From NCBI GenBank assembly GCA_002376235.1, contig DFNX01000006.1, forward strand, positions 1 to 64,000: DNA of 64,000 bases. The letters are read 5' to 3'. The position numbers and the translations under genes were made by a program. Under the pieces are notes generated by a model. The model saw only the letters and a program-made list of their open reading frames with translations. It did no database searches and was not told the origin of the DNA. This document shows, piece after piece, positions 8,235 to 15,765 of this stretch (its first letter is position 1; each line of letters opens with the position of its first letter). Source of the stretch: Neorhizobium sp. UBA3556. GTDB lineage: Bacteria > Pseudomonadota > Alphaproteobacteria > Rhizobiales > Rhizobiaceae.

Positions 8235-9043
8235 GGGCACCGTAAACTTAACGACCATTAAGCGACAGAGTGTGCTCCTGCTCGGCTTGCCAATCACAGC
8301 CGAGCGATTTCCGCCCACATGCTCATGGCGGCAGCGCGCAGTTCGCGATGATGGCTGGAGGAAATATCTTGGCGGGGGATGTGGACGAGGTTGGTGATCG
8401 GATCGTGAAAGGAGACGAAGCGCTGCAACTGTCGCCGTGACTTGAAGCGCTTTATGGTCCGCTCTCGTCGTCGTATTGGTTGATGGGAGTTCTCTGCCCG
8501 GTTGTTCAATCCCTTGTGTGAGCGATGCTCGACGCCGGGCGTGATCTTTCGTTTTGCGGCGTCTAGGATCGGGCTTATCGGTGACCATCACTCGCGGCGC
8601 ACGGCCTTGGCCCTTTAGCAGCTTGCGCATCAGGCGTTCTGCTGCTTTGGCATTGCGGCGGCTTTGCACCAGAACCTCCAGCACAAATCCGTCCTGGTCA
8701 ACGGCGCGCCACAGCCAATGCTTCTTACCTCGGATCGAAATGACGGCTTCATCGAAATGCCATTTATCTCCGAGCCGGCCGCACGAGCGTCGACGGATCT
8801 GGTTGGCGAAGGTGCGGCCGAATTTCTCCGCGCACAGCCGGATCGTCTGATCTGAAACGATGATCCATCGCGCCGCCAGCATGTCCTCGACCATCCGCAG
8901 GCTCAATGGAAAGCGGAAATAGAGACAGATGGTGTGGGCGATAATCTCAGCGGGAAACCGATGGCGGCGATAGAGCGGATCACGGTCTGTCATGCCCCGT
9001 TATCCCACATCGAAGCCGCAAATCTGTTAACTTTACGATGCCC
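8235..9043 (-). mobile_element. IS6-family insertion sequence, about 809 bp
   Basis: Terminal inverted repeats are GGGCACCGTAAACTTAAC at 8235-8252 and GTTAACTTTACGATGCCC at 9026-9043 (16 of 18 positions match when one is inverted). The length is usual for IS6 elements. The transposase inside is frameshifted. No 8-bp target duplication is visible directly outside the ends, which fits replicative rearrangement after insertion. It is inverted relative to the IS6 end at 1-104. Confidence 0.85.
8294..8993 (-). pseudogene. IS6-family transposase, frameshifted
   Basis: The N-terminal part reads MTDRDPLYRRHRFPAEII to about VMVTDK in one frame. It includes KWHFDEAV (first catalytic Asp) and HWLWRAVDQDG (second Asp). 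Near 8560-8590 the frame is lost: the expected continuation, NNRAENSHQPIRRRER (catalytic Glu) to MSMWAEIARL, is found in another frame and ends at about 8294. The original frame runs on with nonsense sequence past the IS end towards 8121. All three DDE residues are present but split by the frameshift, so the element is probably not active on its own. Confidence 0.85.
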
Positions 9044-9116
9044 TGCGCAGTTATAGTCGTCATTCTGACATCAGCTCACTTGGGACTAAGCGCGGTTCGC
9101 CGCTTTACAGCGCTTT

Positions 9117-9132
9117 TTACCGTAACGTACTT
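9117..9132 (+). promoter_or_regulatory. 16-bp motif upstream of sulfatase gene
   Basis: TTACCGTAACGTACTT lies 58 bases upstream of the sulfatase ATG. Nearly the same word occurs inverted at 15361-15376 (15 of 16) and in direct orientation at 15546-15561 (14 of 16), each time in front of another transcription unit of the same cluster. It is a candidate regulator-binding site. Confidence 0.5.
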
Positions 9133-9156
9133 GAAGAGGGTCATTTATCTGGGGAG

Positions 9157-9190
9157 CGTGCGCTCAAAGACTTAAGCGAAGGAGCGCACG
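9157..9190 (+). promoter_or_regulatory. Stem-loop over the sulfatase ribosome binding site
   Basis: CGTGCGCTC (9157-9165) pairs perfectly with GAGCGCACG (9182-9190), which abuts the ATG at 9191 and overlaps the AAGGAG ribosome site (9179-9184). The loop is 16 bases. In mRNA this 9-bp GC-rich stem would hide the start region, suggesting translational control. Confidence 0.5.
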
Positions 9191-11650
9191 ATGAGTGACA
9201 GCAATATCGACAAGAGCAAAAAGGACGGTGGCATGTCCCTAAGCCGCCGCACTCTTCTTTCTGGGGCCTCGGCTTTGACGGCAGGATCGGTGACGCTATC
9301 TCCTTCATCAGTACACGCACAGTCAGCAGAAATCCTGCCGTCCCCCGAGCCGCGTTTCAAGGGCAGTGTCGGCACGCTTTATAGCAACTCCACCGCCGAC
9401 GTGCCGGTTATAGCCAGTGCGCCGAAGGGCGCTCCCAATGTGGTGCTCGTGCTGCTCGATGACGTCGGTTTCGGCCATGCCAGCACATTCGGCGGACCGG
9501 TGAATACGCCCACGCTGCAAATGCTGGCGGAGGGAGGCATCAGCTACAACCGCTTCCATACAACGGCACTTTGCTCTCCGACCCGAGCCGCCATGCTATC
9601 CGGCCGCAATCACCATTCCGTTCATACCGGCATCATCATGGAGCTGGCGACCGGCTTTCCGGGCTATGACGGCAAATGGCCGAAGGATTCTGCCTGCGTG
9701 GCAGAGATTCTTCGGCAGAACAATTACAACACGGCAGCTTTCGGCAAGTGGCACAACACGCCGGACTATGAAACGAGTGCCGCCGGGCCGTTCGACCGTT
9801 GGCCCGCCGGCCTCGGCTTCGAATATTTCTGGGGGTTCATGGGGGGCGAGACCAACAACTGGCATCCGCCTTTGCATGAAAACACTACGCCGGTCGAAAA
9901 GCCTGCCGACGATCCCACATGGCATCTCTCGGAAGCCATGGCGGAAAAAGCCATATCCTGGATCAGTAGTCAGAAGGCATCCGCTCCCAACAAGCCCTTC
10001 TTCCTCTATTGGGCGCCGGGCGCCGGCCACGCACCGCATCATGTCGCCAAGGAATGGGCCGACAAATACAAAGGCCAGTTCGACCACGGCTGGGACGTCC
10101 AGCGACAGAAGACCTATGACAACCAGAAGAGGCTGGGCCTCATCCCCGAGGACACCCAGCTTACGCCGAGGCCCGAGGAAATTCCGGCCTGGGACAGCTG
10201 CTCTGCAGACGAAAAGCGCCTGTATTCGCGCATGCAGGAAGTGTTTGCAGGCTTCATGGAGCATGTCGATGCGCAGGTTGCCAAGCTGGTGGAGGCTCTT
10301 GAAGAGCTTGGGCAGCGCGACAACACGCTGATCATCTATGTGGTGGGCGACAACGGCCCGAGCGCCGAAGGTTCGCTGACCGGCACGCTGAACAACATGA
10401 AGGCACAGCAGGGTTTTCCTGATGATGTGCCGACAATGTTGTCCAAGATCGACGAGATTGGCGGTCCCAAACACGAAAATCACTATCCGGTTGGTTGGTG
10501 CTGGGCCGGGACATCGCCCCTTAAATGGATGAAGCAGGTTGCCTCCCATTTCGGCGGCACGCGCAACCCGGTGGTAATGAACTGGCCAGCCCGTATCAAG
10601 GACGCAGGGGGGCTGAGGTCCCAGTTTCATCATGCCATCGACATCGTGCCAACGATCCTCGAAGCGGCCGGCATTGCCGAGCCGCAGGAAGTGAACGGCG
10701 TATTCCAGAAACCGATCCAGGGCGTCTCCATGGTTTACACCTGGGGAGACGCAAAAGCCGACGGACGCCGCAAGACGCAATATTTCGAGATGTTCGGCAA
10801 TCGCGCGCTTTATCATGACGGCTGGGTGGCGGCATGCCGGCACGGCAAGCTGCCTTGGGAGACATCCGGGTCCTATTCGTTCGAGAATGACAAGTGGGAG
10901 CTCTACAACATCGAGAAGGATTTCTCCGAATTCAATGATCTCGCCGCAGAGCGGCCGGAGAAGCTGCGCGAGTTGCAGGACCTCTTCCTGGCGGAAGCAG
11001 CAAAATACAATGTTCTGCCGCTGGATGATCGCTTCGCCGAACGGGCAGACGTCAACACCAAGCCGAACAATCTGCGTGGGATAACCCGTTTCGTTTATCT
11101 GCCGGGCACGGTGCGGATACCGGAAACGTCATCGCCCAACACGAAGAACGTCAATCACGTCATTGCCGCGGAAGTCGAGGTCGAGGCCGGGACGGAAGGG
11201 GTTATCGTCTGCTGCGGCGGAGAATCCGGTGGCTATACGCTGTTCATGAAGGATGGCAAATTCCACTGGGAGCACAACTGGTTCAACACCGAGCGATATC
11301 GCGTTTCATCTTCCGCGGCCATTCCGCCGGGCAAGCATATCCTGTCCGCCGAGGTGGTGGTCGATGAGGAGAACAAGCCTGGTGTTGGCGGCATCGTCCG
11401 GCTCCATATGGGAGATAAGGTGATCGGCGAAGGCCGCTTCAAAAGGCAGGTTCCTTTCCGCTTTACCGTACAGGAAGGGTTCGATGTCGGTAGCGACACG
11501 ATCACGCCAGTTTCCGATCAGTACGAGACGCCCTTTAAGTTTACCGGCACGATCAAACGCGTGATGGTCGACATCAGCGAGGCGACGTTCGAAGAGTTGA
11601 GCGACGAGGCGAAAGCTGCCCATGCCAGGATCATGATGGGGATGCAGTAG
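9191..11650 (+). CDS. Tat-exported arylsulfatase
   Basis: This is an 819-residue type I sulfatase. A twin-arginine signal (SLSRRTLLSGAS, Arg19-Arg20) marks folded export to the periplasm. Metal ligands Asp90-Asp91 lie in VLLDDVGFGHAS. The formylglycine motif C-S-P-T-R has Cys128, followed by AAMLSGRNHH. FGKWHNTPDYE gives the catalytic Lys/His, and VVGDNGPSAEG gives the second metal-binding Asp-Asn. About 160 C-terminal residues after the alpha/beta core form a beta-rich extension common in large arylsulfatases. Cys128 needs oxidation by a formylglycine-generating enzyme, and none is in the window. It is the first gene of a unit with the outer-membrane protein at 11760. The substrate is unknown; an aryl or other hydrophobic sulfate ester is likely. 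Confidence 0.92.
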   Translation: MSDSNIDKSKKDGGMSLSRRTLLSGASALTAGSVTLSPSSVHAQSAEILPSPEPRFKGSVGTLYSNSTADVPVIASAPKGAPNVVLVLLDDVGFGHASTFGGPVNTPTLQMLAEGGISYNRFHTTALCSPTRAAMLSGRNHHSVHTGIIMELATGFPGYDGKWPKDSACVAEILRQNNYNTAAFGKWHNTPDYETSAAGPFDRWPAGLGFEYFWGFMGGETNNWHPPLHENTTPVEKPADDPTWHLSEAMAEKAISWISSQKASAPNKPFFLYWAPGAGHAPHHVAKEWADKYKGQFDHGWDVQRQKTYDNQKRLGLIPEDTQLTPRPEEIPAWDSCSADEKRLYSRMQEVFAGFMEHVDAQVAKLVEALEELGQRDNTLIIYVVGDNGPSAEGSLTGTLNNMKAQQGFPDDVPTMLSKIDEIGGPKHENHYPVGWCWAGTSPLKWMKQVASHFGGTRNPVVMNWPARIKDAGGLRSQFHHAIDIVPTILEAAGIAEPQEVNGVFQKPIQGVSMVYTWGDAKADGRRKTQYFEMFGNRALYHDGWVAACRHGKLPWETSGSYSFENDKWELYNIEKDFSEFNDLAAERPEKLRELQDLFLAEAAKYNVLPLDDRFAERADVNTKPNNLRGITRFVYLPGTVRIPETSSPNTKNVNHVIAAEVEVEAGTEGVIVCCGGESGGYTLFMKDGKFHWEHNWFNTERYRVSSSAAIPPGKHILSAEVVVDEENKPGVGGIVRLHMGDKVIGEGRFKRQVPFRFTVQEGFDVGSDTITPVSDQYETPFKFTGTIKRVMVDISEATFEELSDEAKAAHARIMMGMQ

Positions 11651-11676
11651 GGATACTGCAGTCCTCGAGGAGAGAT

Positions 11677-11705
11677 TGTACAGGCGCAAACATTGCGCCT
11701 GTACA
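11677..11705 (+). promoter_or_regulatory. Perfect 13-bp stem-loop between sulfatase and porin-like gene
   Basis: TGTACAGGCGCAA (11677-11689), a 3-base loop, and TTGCGCCTGTACA (11693-11705). No T-run follows, so it is more likely an mRNA-stabilising or processing hairpin, or a protein-binding palindrome for the downstream gene, than a classical terminator. Confidence 0.55.
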
Positions 11706-11759
11706 GAAACGAAAATGGCCGCCATCGTAACCTAAAGTTGTCGAGAGGATGTGTCTTAC

Positions 11760-12719
11760 ATGCGCCGGAATTTGATCGGTTTCGCTGGAACAGCAATTGC
11801 CGCCGTCATGGTGCCAGCCTTGGCCAACGCTGCGGAAGGTGGAACTGGATTTTATCTTCTAGGCTCAAAAGGCCCGGCGGCTGCGGTGACGCCTCCGCCT
11901 GGCGTATATTTCCAGAATGACCTTTATTTTTTCACGGGGGATGTCGGGGCAGGGGCCCAGCTTCCAACGGGCGGCAAGCTTGCTGTCGGCGTCGACGGCA
12001 GCGCCATAATCGAATTGCCGACCGTGATCTGGGTTCTGCCCGAAGACATCGCCGGCGGTCGCCTTGGCTTGACGGCCTCGCTGCCCATTGGCTGGAAGAA
12101 GACCAGTGCCGACCTGACCGTTGCCGGTCCGCTTGGCGGATCGGGCGGCGCATCGGTGCGCGATGAGGTTTTCACCGTCGGTGATCCGGTGGTCGGCGGT
12201 TTTCTGGGATGGCAAAGTGGCAATTTTCATTGGCAGGTCGGGACGATGATCAATGTTCCAATCGGCGACTACCAGAAAGGCGAGATCTCGAACATTGCCT
12301 TCAATCACTGGGGCGCAGACGTTTTTGCGGGTGCGACCTGGCTTGACCCGGAGACAGGACTGGATCTCTCCGGCGTTCTAGGCGTGACGTTTAATGCGGA
12401 AAACCCAGCGACCGATTATAGAACCGGCAATGAATTCCATTTCGAATGGGCCGCCGTCAAACATGTCACCCCGCAGTTCGATGCCGGCCTGATCGGTTAT
12501 TATTACGATCAGCTATCTGGTGATTCTGGTGACGGCGCCAATCGCCCATTCAAGGGCAGGGCGGCCTCGATCGGCGCGACGATCGGCTGGAATTTCAAAG
12601 TTGGCGAAACGCCCGTTTCTGCAAGGCTCAAATATTTCCACGAGTTCAGTGTGAGGAACCGGGCTGAAGGAGACGCGGTCTTTCTGACCATTTCCATGCC
12701 GCTGTCGATTACGAAATAG
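11760..12719 (+). CDS. MetA/SphA-like outer-membrane protein
   Basis: This protein of about 319 residues has a Sec signal peptide (MRRNLIGFAGTAIAAVMVPALANA, cleaved before AEGG). The rest has alternating hydrophobic and polar beta-strand sequence, many Gly and aromatic residues, and a barrel-like C-terminus (VFLTISMPLSITK). It fits the MetA-pathway-of-phenol-degradation/SphA family (PF13557), thought to form outer-membrane channels for hydrophobic compounds. ATG 11760 follows GAGAGG by 11 bases; a GTG at 11751 is possible but too close to that site. It follows the sulfatase by 109 bases with only a stem-loop between, so it may carry the sulfate ester or its product across the outer membrane. 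That role is inference. Confidence 0.75.
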   Translation: MRRNLIGFAGTAIAAVMVPALANAAEGGTGFYLLGSKGPAAAVTPPPGVYFQNDLYFFTGDVGAGAQLPTGGKLAVGVDGSAIIELPTVIWVLPEDIAGGRLGLTASLPIGWKKTSADLTVAGPLGGSGGASVRDEVFTVGDPVVGGFLGWQSGNFHWQVGTMINVPIGDYQKGEISNIAFNHWGADVFAGATWLDPETGLDLSGVLGVTFNAENPATDYRTGNEFHFEWAAVKHVTPQFDAGLIGYYYDQLSGDSGDGANRPFKGRAASIGATIGWNFKVGETPVSARLKYFHEFSVRNRAEGDAVFLTISMPLSITK

Positions 12720-12786
12720 TGCTGGATCAAAGGAGCGCCGCGTTATCCTGGCCGGATTGCGCGCCAATTGGCGTAGAGCATATCCG

Positions 12787-14235
12787 TCACAGCGGGTTCT
12801 GCCGCTGCGCCGGTGGCGTTTTCCATGACCCGTCCAGTGCGGCATCTTTCGGCCAGTAGAGGCGCATGATCATCGAAAACGGGCCTTTCGGGGAAGGCAG
12901 CCAGTTCGGTTTCAGCTCCTCCGAAGGCGCTTCGTTTTGGACATATACCGTCAGTCCGCCGTCCGAATCACGCTTGAAGTCCGAGAGCATCGTCGAGTTG
13001 AGAAGGTATCGGTCGATCGGGTTGGCCACGAGCAGGCTTGCCGGTTGCTCGTACATGGTCAGTGACCAGAAGGAATTGACCGGCGGAAGCTGATCTGCCG
13101 CAAAATGCACGACATATCTGTTGCCGCCCTCAAGGGGCTTGCCGTCAGCATCGGTATAATAGGCGGGGTACATCGCCTCTTCCTTGCTGTTGCCGTAAAT
13201 CCCTAGGGCCGCTCCCGCCATCCGGTAGGCATAGTTGTTCTTGAGAAACGCGCGCGTTCCGAAGAGATCGCCCGAACCGAGCCCGCCTCTACCGACTTTG
13301 CCCTTGATGATATCGAAATCGGCCCAGGCATCCTTCATGCCCGCCGCGATCGCCTGCCTCGTCTCCGGAGACAGGCTACTGGCGTCGAACGGCTTGCCCG
13401 CACCGATGCCGATCGTCGCGAAACGGTCCATCAGTTCGGTTTCGGACGGATTGGGCGGCGCGAACTGCAGCGCGAAATTCAGCACGGAAAAGAACTCCGG
13501 CGAGTTGCGCTCGCCGTCAGGCGTGAGCGGCTTCATGAAGGCAATCGGTGGTGCCGCCGGGGGTGGTTCGGTTCCCAAAAATGCCGAGAGCGGCTGCGCC
13601 TTGTACTGGTTCTGGATCGCCTTGACGTTGTCGAGGTCTGCAGGATTGAACAGCTGAGTGCGAAACTGCGCCGACGCCAGACTGGTTTCGCTGCGAATGA
13701 CTTTATTTATTCCCGGAGGTGTTTCGCCTTTCCAGTCCGGCCCCGCAATCATGTAGCTGCCGCCATCATTGCCTGTCGTGCGGCTGCCGAGATAATCGAA
13801 ATTGTGGGTGTAGAGATCGATAAGCTGGAGGCTCCAGTAACGCGCCTTCTCGATTGGCGGAACCGTGAAGACCATGGGTTCGGAACGCAGGTCAAGCCCG
13901 ATCCAGGAATAGGGCGTATCCGAATTCGGGGTCTGGATGGCCCGGTCTTCGGGTGTGAAGACCCGAGGGATGTTGAACAGCGTGTTGTATGGAGCCTTGT
14001 AGTCAGGATCGGCGTTATCGACGAAGAAGGAATAGTGGACCCGGTAGTTGTCGACGATCGGAAAGCCGTAGATATAGGCCTCCTTGGCGATGGCACGAAT
14101 TTCTCCGGAGGTTGCGCTCGCCTCGGGCTGCGCGGCAGACAGCTTCACGGGATCGGCCGCATGAACTGCTCCGGTCAATAGCGTGGACATGCCCACAAAC
14201 ATTGAAGCGGCGAACAACGACAGGTGCGTCTGCAT
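12787..14235 (-). CDS. Periplasmic DUF1254/DUF1214 protein
   Basis: This 482-residue exported protein has signal peptide MQTHLSLFAASMFVGMSTLL with cleavage near VHA-ADP. The DUF1254 part (about 50-180) contains AYIYGFPIVDNYRVHY, IQTPNSDTPYSWIGLD and RYWSLQLIDLYTHN. The C-terminal DUF1214 part (about 355-470) contains NRYVVHFAADQLPPVNSFWSLTMY and PFSMIMRLYWPK. The biochemical function of the family is not established, but such proteins are often encoded next to arylsulfatases, as here. It lies 17 bases after the second DUF1254 gene and converges on the MetA-like gene. N-P-like and Tyr/Trp-rich motifs suggest a carbohydrate or aromatic binding fold, which is speculative. Confidence 0.8.
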   Translation of the reverse strand: MQTHLSLFAASMFVGMSTLLTGAVHAADPVKLSAAQPEASATSGEIRAIAKEAYIYGFPIVDNYRVHYSFFVDNADPDYKAPYNTLFNIPRVFTPEDRAIQTPNSDTPYSWIGLDLRSEPMVFTVPPIEKARYWSLQLIDLYTHNFDYLGSRTTGNDGGSYMIAGPDWKGETPPGINKVIRSETSLASAQFRTQLFNPADLDNVKAIQNQYKAQPLSAFLGTEPPPAAPPIAFMKPLTPDGERNSPEFFSVLNFALQFAPPNPSETELMDRFATIGIGAGKPFDASSLSPETRQAIAAGMKDAWADFDIIKGKVGRGGLGSGDLFGTRAFLKNNYAYRMAGAALGIYGNSKEEAMYPAYYTDADGKPLEGGNRYVVHFAADQLPPVNSFWSLTMYEQPASLLVANPIDRYLLNSTMLSDFKRDSDGGLTVYVQNEAPSEELKPNWLPSPKGPFSMIMRLYWPKDAALDGSWKTPPAQRQNPL

Positions 14236-14252
14236 TGCCTATTTCCTCGTTC

Positions 14253-15296
14253 TCAATTGGCGGGTACGACATCCGGCAGTTTGTATTTTCCCTCAAGCAC
14301 GGACTGACCGGGCCTGTAGACGCGCATCAGGAAGTTCCATCCGTCACTGATATCGAGGCGATTAGGTGCATCTTTGCATGCCTTTGCCGATCCGAAGGAA
14401 ACATCGAAGGCGCCATCAGGCTTCATCACCGCATTGATCTGATTGAGAATGCCGTTGGCGCTTTTCATGTAACCGTCGGCTCCATAGACGGTGATCGACC
14501 AGAAGCCCGTGTTATCGGGCACGCTATAGGTGGCGCGGTAGCATCCATCTGCCGACAGGTTCGGGTTATAGTTGATGTAGACGGCATCCTTGTTGGGAAA
14601 CAGACCCCAGGCGCCAGCGGCCGCCAGATGGCGGATCTTGTCATCGGCGACACCGCGTGGCCCCATGAAACCGTCCGGATACATTTCGTATTTGGCAAAT
14701 TCGGCATTATAGGTTGCGGTCAGGTCTGCGAGCGATTGCTCGTCCCACTTCGGCTTGGGAAACGGATCGGCGCTATTGGCCTTGATGATGAACTGATCCT
14801 GCAGCGCGTTGACGCGTTTGACGTCTTCAGCGTCATCGGGGTGGAGAAGCTGGATACGCAGGATCAGCATCAGATATTTGGTGTCGCGTGGCAGGTCATG
14901 GGTTCCGGGCTCATAGATGACGCTGGGTGTGTAATGATCGTTATCGATCATCAGTACGGAAAAATACCGGCCGTCGGAAACCTCCGGCACTGTGATTGTG
15001 CCGCCCCGCGAGGTGTCAACAACCGCTCCGGCGTAGAGGGTGTCCTTGTTCATGCGCACGACTGTCTGCTTGTCGAGCGGGGTGACATCGCGGATGAACC
15101 AGAAGCGGTTCACGCTGCCTGCAAGGGCTGCGATATTGGAGAATGTCCGATCGGTCTCCGCGCGCGGATAATTTGCCTGGGTGACCTTGTCGCCGGTGGC
15201 AAGAAGGTCGGCCGCGGTCGCGCGACCACATCCAAGAGCCAATACCATCACAAGCACCAGGCTTGCGGACAGATGTCGCCAAATTCTCGTTTGCAT
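14253..15296 (-). CDS. Periplasmic DUF1254/DUF1214 protein, shorter paralogue
   Basis: This 347-residue exported protein has signal peptide MQTRIWRHLSASLVLVMVLALGC. The Cys follows ALG, so it could also be a lipoprotein (LALGC is close to a lipobox). DUF1254-like segments are NRFWFIRDVTPLDKQTVVRMNKDTLY and DGRYFSVLMIDNDHY. DUF1214-like segments are CYRATYSVPDNTGFWSITVYGADGYM and WNFLMRVYRPGQSVLEGKY. It shares its architecture with the neighbour at 12787 but is 135 residues shorter in the middle. It is first in a two-gene minus-strand operon, with the 16-bp motif 65 bases upstream of its start. Confidence 0.78.
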   Translation of the reverse strand: MQTRIWRHLSASLVLVMVLALGCGRATAADLLATGDKVTQANYPRAETDRTFSNIAALAGSVNRFWFIRDVTPLDKQTVVRMNKDTLYAGAVVDTSRGGTITVPEVSDGRYFSVLMIDNDHYTPSVIYEPGTHDLPRDTKYLMLILRIQLLHPDDAEDVKRVNALQDQFIIKANSADPFPKPKWDEQSLADLTATYNAEFAKYEMYPDGFMGPRGVADDKIRHLAAAGAWGLFPNKDAVYINYNPNLSADGCYRATYSVPDNTGFWSITVYGADGYMKSANGILNQINAVMKPDGAFDVSFGSAKACKDAPNRLDISDGWNFLMRVYRPGQSVLEGKYKLPDVVPAN

Positions 15297-15360
15297 AGCT
15301 TATCCCGATCACGAAACTCAAACCGTGTGGTCCAGCTTCGCGGCGGTCAGACCGAAAGGA

Positions 15361-15376
15361 AAGTACGTTACCGTAA
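15361..15376 (-). promoter_or_regulatory. 16-bp motif upstream of DUF1254 operon
   Basis: Read on the minus strand it is TTACGGTAACGTACTT, one mismatch from the motif at 9117-9132. It lies 64 bases upstream of the DUF1254 start, almost the same distance as for the sulfatase gene. Candidate operator shared by the cluster. Confidence 0.5.
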
Positions 15377-15545
15377 ATCCGACCATAGATGCCTGGCGTA
15401 CGTCAGGCGGCAGATACAACTTTTGCGGAGCGAAAGCGCCGATGTCTGGCAGAGGTTTCACGCCTGTCGTGAAGCATTGGGGCAAGAATATTCCAGAATA
15501 TTTCTTTGTTTTCAATCTCTTAAGCAACGTAAATCAATATCCAAT

Positions 15546-15561
15546 TTACCCTAACGTAACT
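15546..15561 (+). promoter_or_regulatory. Third copy of the sulfatase-cluster motif
   Basis: TTACCCTAACGTAACT, two mismatches from the 9117 copy, is 204 bases upstream of the broken second sulfatase. The surrounding 80 bases are AT-rich. Less certain than the other two copies. Confidence 0.35.
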
Positions 15562-15765
15562 GCTAGACAATTGACGAAGCGCACCTTCCCAATCAGCTTC
15601 ATGCTCTGATCAGAATGACGTCACGATGAGTTTGCCGAGGCGGTTGTCGCTGACAACTCTGTGAAATTGGAAACAGGCCGGCGTGAAGGACGCGCCGCGA
15701 AGTTTTAGCTGCGGCACGCCCGGTTCTTCGTGCCGGATCCCAAAATATTAAAAGAGGTGATTGTA

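Noticed and set aside
8121..8290. Extension of the IS6 transposase frame past the IS end into phnX
   Set aside because: The frame is a run-on after the frameshift near 8570; the real C-terminus is in another frame and ends at about 8294.
8227..9051. Eight-base target duplication around the second IS6
   Set aside because: The bases outside the repeats do not match, so no duplication can be claimed.
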